DNA of 64,000 nt from Bradyrhizobium sp. DOA9. GTDB taxonomy: Bacteria; Pseudomonadota; Alphaproteobacteria; Rhizobiales; Xanthobacteraceae. The stretch lies in the NCBI RefSeq assembly GCF_000617845.2, contig NZ_DF820426.1:496001-560000 (forward strand). Direction: 5' to 3'. A program made the position numbers and the translations under genes. Of this stretch, positions 20,988 to 28,991 are shown one piece after another; the first letter of the stretch is position 1; every line of letters starts with the position of its first letter. The notes beneath the pieces were generated by a model. It had not been told where the DNA came from. It saw nothing but the letters and a program-made list of their open reading frames with translations, and ran no database searches.

Positions 20988-21940
20988 TTATCCAGTTTTG
21001 AGTTCGCCCCGGTCGTTGGATTTGCCCGGTTGGGCGGTGGGAGCGACGGGAGCTGGCGCGGAGCCTTCGGCATAGCGCAGCGCCAGATCCCGGCGCGGGT
21101 GGCAGGTGAAGGCGAACTCGGACGGCGTCTTCCATCCGAGCCGCGAGTGTGGTCGTGCGTCGTTGTAATCGGCGCGCCAGCATCCGAGCGCGACGCGGGT
21201 TTGGGCCAGCGACGTGAATAGCGTCTCGTTCAGCAATTCATCGCGCAGCCGGCCGTTGAAGCTCTCGATGAAGGCATTCTGCATGGGCTTGCCCGGCGCG
21301 ATGTAGTGCCAGTCGACACGGCTCTGGTCGGCCCAGCTGAGGATGGCGTTACTGGTGAACTCGCTGCCGTTGTCGCTGACCACCATCTTCGGCTTGCCGC
21401 GCTCCATCACCAGCCGGTCCAGCTCCCGCGCCACGCGGGTGCCGGAGAGCGAGGTGTCGGCCACCAGCGCCAGGCATTCGCGGGTGCAATCATCGACGAC
21501 GGTAAGGATGCGGAAGCGGCGGCCATCGGTGAGCTGATCCGACACGAAGTCGAGCGACCAGCGGTCGTTCGGCGCCATCGCCACCGTCATCGGCGCCCGG
21601 GTCCCGATCGCCCGCTTGCGGCCGCCACGGCGACGCACCGCAAGCCTCTCTTCCCGGTAGAGCCGGAACAGCTTCTTGTGGTTGATCACGTAGCCCTCCC
21701 GCTTGAGCAGAACGTGCAGGCGCCGATAGCCGAAGCGACGGCGCTCCTGGGCGATCGCCCTCATGCGCCGGCGAAGGCCGGCTTCGTCCGCCCGAGTTGT
21801 CTGGTATCTCATGGTCATGCGGCAGCAGCCGATGGCTTTACACGCCCGCCGTTCGCTCATCCCGTGGGCATCCACGAGATGCGCGACAGCTTTCCGCTTG
21901 GCCGCGGACGTCACCACTTCTTTCCCAAGAGGTCCTTCAA
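20988..21940 (-). CDS. IS3-family transposase OrfB
   Basis: The catalytic subunit, normally made as an OrfAB fusion by -1 ribosomal slippage at the orfA end. It has the HTH_21 region ([20 protein letters not shown]) and an rve-type DDE core: [10 protein letters not shown] with the first Asp, [11 protein letters not shown] with the second, and [17 protein letters not shown] with the Glu. The frame is open upstream to 22058, but family alignment suggests translation enters near 21940 from orfA. The C-terminal proline-rich tail runs into the terminal repeat. Confidence 0.9.
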
Positions 21941-22177
21941 GGCCGCGTTGTCCAGCATGGCGTCGGCCAGCAGCCGTTTCAGCCGCGTGTTCTCGTCCTC
22001 CAGCGTCTTCAGCCGCTTGGCCTCCGAGACCTCCATCCCACCGAACTTGGCTTTCCATTTGTAGATGCTGGCGTCGCTAACGCCATGCTTGCGGCACAGA
22101 TCGGCGACCGATACGCCGGCCTCATGCTCCTTCAAAATCCCGATGATCTGTTCTTCCGAAAATCGGCTGCGCTTCAT
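21911..22177 (-). CDS. IS3-family transposase OrfA
   Basis: An 88-residue DNA-binding protein: a helix-turn-helix of Tnp_1 type ([38 protein letters not shown]) followed by a leucine-zipper-like helix ([20 protein letters not shown]). I chose the ATG at 22177, where the family consensus [10 protein letters not shown] begins; the frame is open to 22213. It overlaps orfB. Confidence 0.9.
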   Translation of the reverse strand: MKRSRFSEEQIIGILKEHEAGVSVADLCRKHGVSDASIYKWKAKFGGMEVSEAKRLKTLEDENTRLKRLLADAMLDNAALKDLLGKKW

Positions 22178-22564
22178 GCTCTGGTCCTTGTCGTAGGCCA
22201 GAGCGAACTTCAAACTGGATTAAGCCCGTGGGGCAAGGTCAGGAAGGTTCCTGGCTCGAAATTGGTCGCCGTTGACAGCCAGCCTAATGGCGCCGAGATC
22301 AATCAGTTGGTCGGAAGATCGATGCAACTTTACCAGGAAGCGGCACTTCCATCCGAAATCATCCCAATTATCCTGATAAAGGCTGACATACGGATACGTC
22401 AGTTTTTTGAGTTCAGGCACGCTCCGCGACTGATAAATTAAAAATTGCATTCCAAACTCACAGGTCCGCGGGCAGTTGCACCCGAACAGTTTGGCGCGTT
22501 AGGAGCATAACACTCGTGTTCGTCGCGGATATTCTCGAAAGTTCGGGAGGACACGATTGAGGTG

Positions 22565-23008
22565 CTAACCAATTCTCTCGAGGTCGGCGAGGCACTTGTC
22601 GAGGTTGCTTTTAGCGTCCTGGAGGAACTTTCTGGTTTCGGCAAGCCGTCTGAAATCGGGCTTGACCGGCCCCTCGCTCACGGTGCTGAGCTGGTGGCAG
22701 ACAGTTGCAAGATCGCTCGAGACGTCTTCGAGCACGAAAGCAAGGTTCTCCAGCGGCAGGAGCTCGGAGAAGAACGTCTTTGATGCAGTTTCGTCCTGGC
22801 CTGAAGGTGCTTCAAACTTGACTTCGACCAGCGGCACCAGGATTTCGCGATCATCGCGCGCAGCTCGACCCATGCTCATGATGAGCGAGCTGAACGTCGT
22901 CGAAACGTAGGTCAGCCGGTCGAGCAGGGCGTTTCCATACACGACGACCGAATCCGACCTGCCTTGCGGCTCCTCGGTCTTCAAAGAATCGAGATCATCA
23001 TTCGACAT
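22565..23008 (-). CDS. Small helical protein of the unrecognised three-gene module
   Basis: A 147-residue soluble protein with no family I recognise. It has an acidic N-terminus, a middle helix (LLDRLTYVSTTFSSLIMSMG) and a C-terminal region that looks like a helical bundle (RRLAETRKFLQDAKSNLDKC). It starts inside the end of the winged-helix gene (11-base overlap), so the two are translationally coupled and probably work together. A 114-base gap separates it from the start of ptuA on the same strand. Confidence 0.72.
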   Translation of the reverse strand: MSNDDLDSLKTEEPQGRSDSVVVYGNALLDRLTYVSTTFSSLIMSMGRAARDDREILVPLVEVKFEAPSGQDETASKTFFSELLPLENLAFVLEDVSSDLATVCHQLSTVSEGPVKPDFRRLAETRKFLQDAKSNLDKCLADLERIG

Positions 23009-23972
23009 GTTCGGGGTCCTCTCCTGCGGCCAGGTGCAACATGCCTGCAGGGAACGAGGCAGGCTTCGGACTGCTCACCGCCCCAATTGACGTGGAGGCG
23101 CCGTGACCTTCGTCTTTCTTCACCTGCACGATCGTCACCGACGAGCCATGATAGGAGCTCTTGGTCCTTGCCTTCATATATCCCGGTGCCGTCGGTCCAG
23201 GCGAATGGAGCTGAAGCAGATAGTCCTCCATCACCTGACGCACGCCAAGCGGATCACGCACAAGTAGCCCGGCCGCGTGCGACGTAACGTGGGTCGAGCT
23301 CGGCAACGGCACATCAAAGAGGGTGCGAAGGACCACATGCTCTTCAGCTGTGAGCGCAGGGCGGGTCTTAAGACGCAGTTTTTTGTCCATAAGCTTGGCC
23401 AATCGGTCGGCGCTACCTGCACCGGGCCGTTCGTGCTTCTCAAGAGCGATGAGGCCATCGCGCGTGAGCGCAAAATGAGCGAACTTCCCTGACGTCGTTC
23501 GTTCGACAAAACGCGCATTCGTCATCAGGCGGAGGATACGGCTGAGATTGGCGTCCTTCAGATCCAATTTCTTGGCAATAGCCGCCTTCTCCAGCTGACG
23601 CGATGGTGCATCCCGCAAGAGCTGCAGAATCTCAACGACGTGCTGACGGTGCATGACCTCGCTTGGCCGAGCCACCTTGGCTGTGTTGATCGACATTTGC
23701 AGGAGATCATAAAACGCCCTGAAGCGCTCGGCATAAGCGGCATTCTTCGGCGCGAGCGAGGCGCTCACCCGACGCAGAATATCGAACCATTCCCGCAGCT
23801 CCGCGTCACGGCGCCGGCTCTCAAGAGAGTTCCAGAGCCAGGCCCCGAGCGTTGCATAGATGCGCTCCAGGCTCCTTTCGGATCCCTCCTTGAGGAACTC
23901 CGAAATGACGCCCCGCGCCTCGGTCGCGGTGGCCTCGCCGCTCTCTATCTTTTCCAATGTAACGTCCGACAT
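22998..23972 (-). CDS. Winged-helix protein of the unrecognised three-gene module
   Basis: A 324-residue protein. The first 110 residues are helical; a winged helix-turn-helix resembling the MarR type follows (AIAKKLDLKDANLSRILRLM, then a wing FVERTTSGKFAHFALTRDGL). The C-terminal third has no known match and a low-complexity end. ATG at 23972 has TAGGA before it. It lies 75 bases behind the nitrilase-fold gene and overlaps the 147-residue gene. It could be the autoregulator for the palindrome at 25480 or a DNA sensor; neither is shown. Confidence 0.72.
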   Translation of the reverse strand: MSDVTLEKIESGEATATEARGVISEFLKEGSERSLERIYATLGAWLWNSLESRRRDAELREWFDILRRVSASLAPKNAAYAERFRAFYDLLQMSINTAKVARPSEVMHRQHVVEILQLLRDAPSRQLEKAAIAKKLDLKDANLSRILRLMTNARFVERTTSGKFAHFALTRDGLIALEKHERPGAGSADRLAKLMDKKLRLKTRPALTAEEHVVLRTLFDVPLPSSTHVTSHAAGLLVRDPLGVRQVMEDYLLQLHSPGPTAPGYMKARTKSSYHGSSVTIVQVKKDEGHGASTSIGAVSSPKPASFPAGMLHLAAGEDPEHVE

Positions 23973-24047
23973 GGCCAAGTCCTACCGCACAACCCTTAAG
24001 ATCATTTTACAACGCTTTACTCTGATTTTAGTCCCGGAATCTAGGTG

Positions 24048-25475
24048 TCAATGGCCCCATTTGTAGGCAGTCCAAACGGTTTTTTGGCCGAGTTCCCGGG
24101 TCGAAACACCGTTCGGCTCCTTGAGTAGTGGTAATACAGTACCTAGTCTGGCGTCGGCATATCGGTTGTGAGTGGGGTGCTGCACGACAAAACTTCGCGT
24201 GCCGAACTTCACTTCTACTTGGCTTGCAGTGGTCTGGTGGCCCTGCATGGTCCGGTCGTTCCCCATTGACGGGACCAGCATCACGTCAACATCCAGATCG
24301 CTGAAAGGCGTGGAGCAGACGTCACAAAAATCGAGGCAGATAGCGACCCCAATCAGTGCCCCTTCGGTCGCAAGGACGCAGATCCGCTCGCCGGCGACGA
24401 TGTTTTCGATACCCCAATCGTCATCGGCATACGGGGCGATCTTGTCGTAGACGAGCAGCTCCCCACCATAACCGTCATAAATACGCGCCCGATTGACCGT
24501 GCCTTTGCCTGCCGTCTCGTGCCCCGTTCCCGGAAGGACGATCTCAGGAGGCTCGAGCGGGTCGGCCACGTCTCGCTCGCGGATCAGTTTGACGATCCTA
24601 TCGCGCAGCTCTGGCGAGACCGTAAGCTCCGGCCAGACGATTGCGATGCAGTTCTCCTGAAAGGCGCCAGCCATCTGGACAGAGACTGCGTCCTCGGCCG
24701 ACGCGGCATCTGCACCACGGACCGTAAAGCGCTTGTCCCCGTCTGCCGTGGCGAACTCCGCCTCGAGCTTGACCGCCTCGAAAAGACAGGCGCCCATCTT
24801 CCACTTCGCTGGGTCTTGGGCTGCACTGTGCAAGGTACGGCTATCGACCACCTCGACGGGATAGTTGTCAATGAAGGTCGGCAAGATCCGATGAAACAGC
24901 ATGCCACGTTTTGTATATGCCTGGCTCCGCCGGGCGGGGCGGCCGGCACTCGCGCCAAGGCGTGGAATGAACCAGCAGCCGAGCTCCTCCAGGCACCATT
25001 CCTTTGGTGAGATCGGCCATTGCGATCGGCGTTCGAGCAGCACGCGATCTATCGCGCGGATCACTCCGCCAAGCAACAGGGCAACCTGCTCGGGGTTCTC
25101 TTCGGAGAGAGACCACAGGATGCGCCCTTCACCAATGCTGTTACCGAAATTCCTCGCTGATTCTTCCAGACGTCGCTCCGAAAGATTGCGGTAGCTCTTG
25201 TGCACGCTTGGCGGCGCACTGCGAAACAGTGCATCGAGCCCGATCAAGGCCTTCGTGAGCTCGTCCCGCCCAGCATGCGTCATCGAAGCCTGGGATTGAG
25301 CAAGCTCACCAGCTGCCGTCTTCCACTTGCCGAAATCCGGTGTTTCGACGCGGCTCTCCACACGCCCAGCCAAAAGACTCGTCCAAATAATTTTGCCAAT
25401 ATGCGTTATTGATAGCGAGCGGTTCGGTATTTGCAACCAGCCAGCTGAGTTTCGGCCTCTCATCATTCGCCACAT
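24048..25475 (-). CDS. Nitrilase-superfamily protein with N-terminal helical domain
   Basis: About 475 residues from the ATG at 25475. The C-terminal 200 residues have carbon-nitrogen hydrolase motifs: Glu in IAIVWPELTV (about residue 283), Lys in LLVYDKIAPY (about 345) and Cys in GVAICLDFCD (about 380), so the catalytic triad looks complete. The N-terminal 250 residues are an unassigned, mostly helical region. Nitrilase-fold enzymes hydrolyse or form C-N bonds; the substrate is unknown. Location beside IetAS and Septu genes suggests a defence role, and nitrilase domains are known as partners of some defence reverse transcriptases. The start is uncertain (ATGs at 25475, 25466 and 25463; frame open to 25700). 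Confidence 0.72.
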   Translation of the reverse strand: MWRMMRGRNSAGWLQIPNRSLSITHIGKIIWTSLLAGRVESRVETPDFGKWKTAAGELAQSQASMTHAGRDELTKALIGLDALFRSAPPSVHKSYRNLSERRLEESARNFGNSIGEGRILWSLSEENPEQVALLLGGVIRAIDRVLLERRSQWPISPKEWCLEELGCWFIPRLGASAGRPARRSQAYTKRGMLFHRILPTFIDNYPVEVVDSRTLHSAAQDPAKWKMGACLFEAVKLEAEFATADGDKRFTVRGADAASAEDAVSVQMAGAFQENCIAIVWPELTVSPELRDRIVKLIRERDVADPLEPPEIVLPGTGHETAGKGTVNRARIYDGYGGELLVYDKIAPYADDDWGIENIVAGERICVLATEGALIGVAICLDFCDVCSTPFSDLDVDVMLVPSMGNDRTMQGHQTTASQVEVKFGTRSFVVQHPTHNRYADARLGTVLPLLKEPNGVSTRELGQKTVWTAYKWGH

Positions 25476-25479
25476 GTGC

Positions 25480-25500
25480 AGCTGACGCTGAGCGTCAGCT
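25480..25500. promoter_or_regulatory. Perfect palindrome, candidate operator
   Basis: AGCTGACGCT, one G, then AGCGTCAGCT: a perfect 10-bp inverted repeat with a 1-base centre, 5 bases upstream of the ATG at 25475. Its position suits an operator controlling the nitrilase-fold operon, perhaps read by the winged-helix protein of the same operon. Confidence 0.55.
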
Positions 25501-25972
25501 CGCGCAGCAAATCTGCATCGAATTATTCGATAGTAACGAAAGTTGCATATTACCTCCGATATGCTTGACGAAGCCTGAGCGAAGCACTTCAGTCTGCGCG
25601 GCAGATCCGCGACGCGGACGGGGGCGCAAGTCATTCTCGGGCGAAAGCGTCGGGTCGGAAAGACTGCAGGTGGATCGCGACGGACGCCTGTTCGTCGCAC
25701 ACGCTTCGCCCAGCCACGTCTTCATGCTGGCGCCGAACGGCGAGTGCATAACATGCCGGGTACTACAATGACGACCCCATCGGCTGTGCGCCGCCGGCCA
25801 GGCAATGCTCAAGCATGGGCGCAATAACGGGGCCACGAGCACTGCAGGTGCATGCTGACGCTGTCAACAGGCCTGCTCGCATCGTCGTTGAACCAAATCT
25901 TAATAACGCTTGAAAGCCGTTTGCTAATCCCGGTCAGTTACATTCCTGACCGGACTGGGCAGGATTTCGCAC
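25501..25972. other. Intergenic stretch between the defence operon and the cyclase gene
   Basis: Divergent promoter region. A 17-codon minus-strand frame with a GGAGG site (ATG at 25548, stop at 25495) could be a leader peptide, but it also reads as the end of a longer non-conserved frame. No other feature recognised. Confidence 0.4.
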
Positions 25973-27250
25973 GTGCAACCTACATTGGCATCGGTGGAAG
26001 CGTTCATGGCTGCGCGAAAGCGCAGCTCGACCGCCTTTCCCAGCGAAATCGAAAAGCAGTTCGAGGCGGATACCCATATCAAACGCTGCAAGCGGCTAAC
26101 GACCGGCCTGCTTGTCTCCGCTCCGCTTTACAACCTGTTTCTTTTGGCCGATTGGCTACTTGTGCCTGACGTTGTCCACTTGGCGGTTTGGCTTCACCTG
26201 GCGATCGTGACACCATGGATGCTGGCGGCAGCCTTGATCATTTCGAGACGTCCTCGTCCGTTCATTCGAGAATGCCTAGCAGCGAGCGTGCCATTAGCGA
26301 TCATCCTGCAGATTGACGTAGGATTCGCCTTTACCTCGAGTCCTGCTGCGGCACACTATCAATACGTGGTCATTCCAACGCTCCTTTACACCAACGTCTC
26401 TCTACATCGGCTCCAGTTTGTGTTCGCTCGCGCTGTGACGGCCCTTGTTCTAGCTCTTCACTTGAGCGTGGTACTGCGGGCCGACTATCTTTCGGCTCCC
26501 GTTGCAGTGACGATCATCGTTCAGATCGGGATCTGCGCCTACATCACTCTGGTCGCCAATTATACGATGGAACGGGACCTTCGCAGAGCTTATCTATTCT
26601 CGCTCAGGGACCGGCTGCGCCACGCCGAAGCAGATGCCGCCTCGCGGCGCGATGCACTGACGGGTCTGGCTAACAGATTTGAGCTCGACGAAGAACTGCG
26701 GCGGATCTGGTCCGCTTCCGCAGATCTCATGGAGGTGCCAATCTCCGTCGTCATGGTCGATATTGACCATTTCAAGCGGCTGAATGACCAATATGGCCAC
26801 AGCACAGGCGACCTCTGTCTTAAGCGCGTCGCCGCACTGCTGACGACTGCACTCCGGTGCAAGGAGGACGTCGCGGTGCGATATGGTGGCGAGGAGTTCA
26901 TGTTGCTGTTGCCGGGCGTCGAGATAATGGAGGCAGTGCGCACAGCTGAGAGAGTTCGCAGATCTATCGAAAGCCTCGCTATTCCGAACCACAACCCCGG
27001 GTTCTCAAGCGTGGTCACGGCGAGCTTTGGTGTGGCCACATCGGCTCCATTAAGCCTGTCTTCAGCGGAATTGATAGCAGCGGCCGATCAGGCGCTCTAT
27101 GCAGCCAAACGAAATGGGCGAAACCAGGTGTGGCCCCCATTCGTCCAGCGAATGTCCGAGCACTCCGGTGTGTTGACCGGATCATCGAGATCGGGATCTT
27201 CGGCAGCAAGCACCGGATCACCGCCCAATAAGTTCTCCTCTCTGGACTGA
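25973..27250 (+). CDS. Membrane-bound diguanylate cyclase
   Basis: A 425-residue protein with about five or six membrane helices (for example LLVSAPLYNLFLLADWLLV, HLAIVTPWMLAAALII, VAVTIIVQIGICAYITLVA) and a C-terminal GGDEF domain: DALTGLANRFELDEEL, VVMVDIDHFKRLNDQYGH and the active-site motif YGGEEF. It makes c-di-GMP from two GTP and so may switch motile and attached states. No RxxD inhibitory site is obvious. The GTG at 25973 gives the longest frame; ATG at 26006 with GGTGGAAG before it is an equal alternative. Confidence 0.9.
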   Translation: MQPTLASVEAFMAARKRSSTAFPSEIEKQFEADTHIKRCKRLTTGLLVSAPLYNLFLLADWLLVPDVVHLAVWLHLAIVTPWMLAAALIISRRPRPFIRECLAASVPLAIILQIDVGFAFTSSPAAAHYQYVVIPTLLYTNVSLHRLQFVFARAVTALVLALHLSVVLRADYLSAPVAVTIIVQIGICAYITLVANYTMERDLRRAYLFSLRDRLRHAEADAASRRDALTGLANRFELDEELRRIWSASADLMEVPISVVMVDIDHFKRLNDQYGHSTGDLCLKRVAALLTTALRCKEDVAVRYGGEEFMLLLPGVEIMEAVRTAERVRRSIESLAIPNHNPGFSSVVTASFGVATSAPLSLSSAELIAAADQALYAAKRNGRNQVWPPFVQRMSEHSGVLTGSSRSGSSAASTGSPPNKFSSLD

Positions 27251-27850
27251 TGGGGCATCGTGATCGCCAGGTAGTTGCTCGCGAGAATCGGCCGGATCGG
27301 GCGGGGTGAAGTCTGCGCTGTCGGTATAGAGCTGCCCTGGAATATTCGTCTGCTCGGCAAGCGCCGATTGATCCACACCCCAGACGATCTGCCGGTCAGC
27401 ACGATGACATCGCAGTTCTTTCAAAGAGGAGCCGTTCCGGCGACATTCTTGGGTGCATCAGATCCAGCGGCCGCGCGATGTCGTGCTCACACATGGCTCG
27501 CATCTTCGGAAGCAAACCTGTTAAAGCCCTACGTTTGCACTATCAGCCGCCCGGCTCGGCCTCCTTCTGTCCGGGAACGCGAGCTCTCGCAGACGCGAGA
27601 GGACCGGGTTGCGAACGAACCCTCTGTGCTTTGCCGGCCCTCGCGCTCGCCGTGCGAGGCCAATCTCGATGCGAGCTGTACCCGCTGTTTCGGCAAGGCG
27701 CGAAGGTCAACTTGGCAGTGTACTGGATAGCTCGTTGGCAGTAGGGGCGTCACCTTGCTAGAAGGTATTTGCGAGCTGACGCTACAATCCAATTGCAATT
27801 TCATTCGTTTGGGTGCCACGGAAGCTGCTTGCGGAAGAGACTTTCCAGAG
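27251..27850. other. Intergenic stretch before hupN
   Basis: About 600 bases with short frames on both strands and no recognised motifs. The functional promoter elements for hupN lie at its right edge, from 27851. Confidence 0.4.
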
Positions 27851-27866
27851 TGGCCTGGCTCTTGCT
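27851..27866 (+). promoter_or_regulatory. Sigma-54 (-24/-12) promoter of hupN
   Basis: TGGCCTG-N4-TTGCT matches the RpoN consensus TGGCACG-N4-TTGCW with the invariant GG and GC correctly spaced. Transcription would begin about 27876, some 35 bases before the chosen hupN ATG. HoxA (in this window) or NifA could be the activator. Confidence 0.75.
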
Positions 27867-27894
27867 GTATGATCATTTTTGATAGGGATCATAC
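27867..27894. promoter_or_regulatory. NikR-type operator
   Basis: GTATGA, 16 bases, TCATAC exactly matches the half-site sequence and spacing of the Escherichia coli NikR operator; the inner bases extend the arms to 8 bp (GTATGATC and GATCATAC). It covers the predicted start site of the sigma-54 promoter, so nickel-loaded NikR could block it. No nikR gene is in the window. Confidence 0.8.
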
Positions 27895-27911
27895 CGCGGG
27901 GCTTGGGGTGG

Positions 27912-28991
27912 ATGCCGCAATTGACGAAATTCTCATTCCGGACGGCTGATCCCGGCCCAGCTCTGCTGTTCGGCGGACTTGTGTTGGTCAACATCGCCGT
28001 CTGGGCGTGGACCTTGGCGACGTTCGCCGACCGGCCCGCGGTGATGGCGAGCGCGCTTCTCGCTTGGGTGTTTGGCCTGCGCCACGCCGTCGATGCCGAC
28101 CACATCGCGGCGATCGACAACGTCGTGCGCAAGCTGATGCAGGCGGGCGATGCGCCGCACAGCGCGGGCCTGTATTTCGCCCTCGGCCATTCCACCATCG
28201 TCCTGGTCGCGACCGCGCTGCTCGCGGTCGGCGTCGTCAGCCTCGGCGGCTACAGCCTGCTGAAGGAGATCGGCTCTCTGATCGGCACCTCGGTGTCGGC
28301 GCTGTTCCTGCTGGTCGTCGCGACGATCAATCTCACCATCTTCGCTGGTCTGTGGCGGACCCTTCGCGCCATGCGCGAGCACGGCGTCCACGACGCCGCT
28401 CAGCTCGGTGCGTTGCTCGCAGGCCGAGGGCCCCTGACGCGCCTGCTCGGGCCGATGTTCCGCCTCGTCACGAAGCCCTGGCACATGTATCCGCTCGGCT
28501 TCCTGTTCGGGCTCGGCTTCGACACCGCGACCGAGATCGGGTTGCTCGGCATCTCCGCGACCGAGACGGCGCGCGGTGTGTCCTTCGCGCATGTGCTGGT
28601 GTTCCCTGGGCTGTTCGCCGCCGGCATGGCGCTGGTCGACACTGCCGATTCCACGTTGATGGCGAGCGCCTATCGCTGGGCCTTCGTCGATCCCACGCGC
28701 AAGCTCTGGTACAACCTCACGATCACCGGCGCCTCCGTCGCGGTCGCGCTGTTGATCGGCGGCATCGAGGCGCTGGGGCTCGTCGGCGACCGGCTTGGCC
28801 TGTCCAGCGGGCTGTGGGCGACGGTCGATGGCCTCAACGATTCACTCGTTAATGTCGGCTCCGCCGTGGTCGCGCTGTTCGCGCTCGCTTGGCTGGTCTC
28901 GATCGTCCTCTATCGCCGCACCTTCGTCGATGGCGCGCGCCCCCCGTTGACCGAACCGATGGAGTGCGCCGATGGCACTGAAGCGGCATGA
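27912..28991 (+). CDS. hupN: HupN, NiCoT-family nickel permease
   Basis: A 359-residue inner-membrane nickel permease. It has the NiCoT signature RHAVDADHIAAIDNV in helix 2, plus LGHSTIV, LGFDTATEIGLL and GMALVDTADSTLM, and about eight membrane helices. It supplies Ni2+ for the hydrogenase active site. I use the ATG at 27912 (MPQLTKFSFRTA), preceded by GGGG; a TTG at 27879 lies inside the NikR-type site. The end overlaps the TonB-dependent receptor gene by 20 bases, so both are expected in one transcript. Confidence 0.93.
   Translation: MPQLTKFSFRTADPGPALLFGGLVLVNIAVWAWTLATFADRPAVMASALLAWVFGLRHAVDADHIAAIDNVVRKLMQAGDAPHSAGLYFALGHSTIVLVATALLAVGVVSLGGYSLLKEIGSLIGTSVSALFLLVVATINLTIFAGLWRTLRAMREHGVHDAAQLGALLAGRGPLTRLLGPMFRLVTKPWHMYPLGFLFGLGFDTATEIGLLGISATETARGVSFAHVLVFPGLFAAGMALVDTADSTLMASAYRWAFVDPTRKLWYNLTITGASVAVALLIGGIEALGLVGDRLGLSSGLWATVDGLNDSLVNVGSAVVALFALAWLVSIVLYRRTFVDGARPPLTEPMECADGTEAA

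Larger units (their letters stand above)
20970..22241 (-). mobile_element. IS3-family insertion sequence inside ptuA
   Basis: A 1272-bp element bounded by imperfect inverted repeats of about 40 bases that begin TGACCTTGCCCC at each end. It is flanked by a direct repeat GGAA (20966-20969 and 22242-22245), the 4-bp target duplication expected of IS3 elements. It carries orfA and orfB in the usual overlapping arrangement. Both look intact, so it may be a recent insertion. Confidence 0.92.
19665..22450 (-). pseudogene. ptuA: PtuA-like ATPase, broken by an IS3 element and a frameshift
   Basis: The gene starts at 22450 (MQFLIYQSRSVPELKKLTYP), runs to 22242, is interrupted by the IS at 20970-22241, resumes at 20969, and shifts frame near 20610-20614, ending at 19665. 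Removing the IS and one GGAA target copy joins RARNL to PVVLDALPLRRASL in frame. Dropping one base at the second lesion gives LPNR running into LLIGRNGTGKT, the Walker A. The C-terminal part has the ABC-type signature LSAGQR, Walker B SLLLIDEPETNLHP and the H-loop AVIATHSP. The restored product would be about 502 residues, usual for PtuA. Both lesions would need to be real for the system to be dead; the IS alone is sufficient. Confidence 0.82.
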
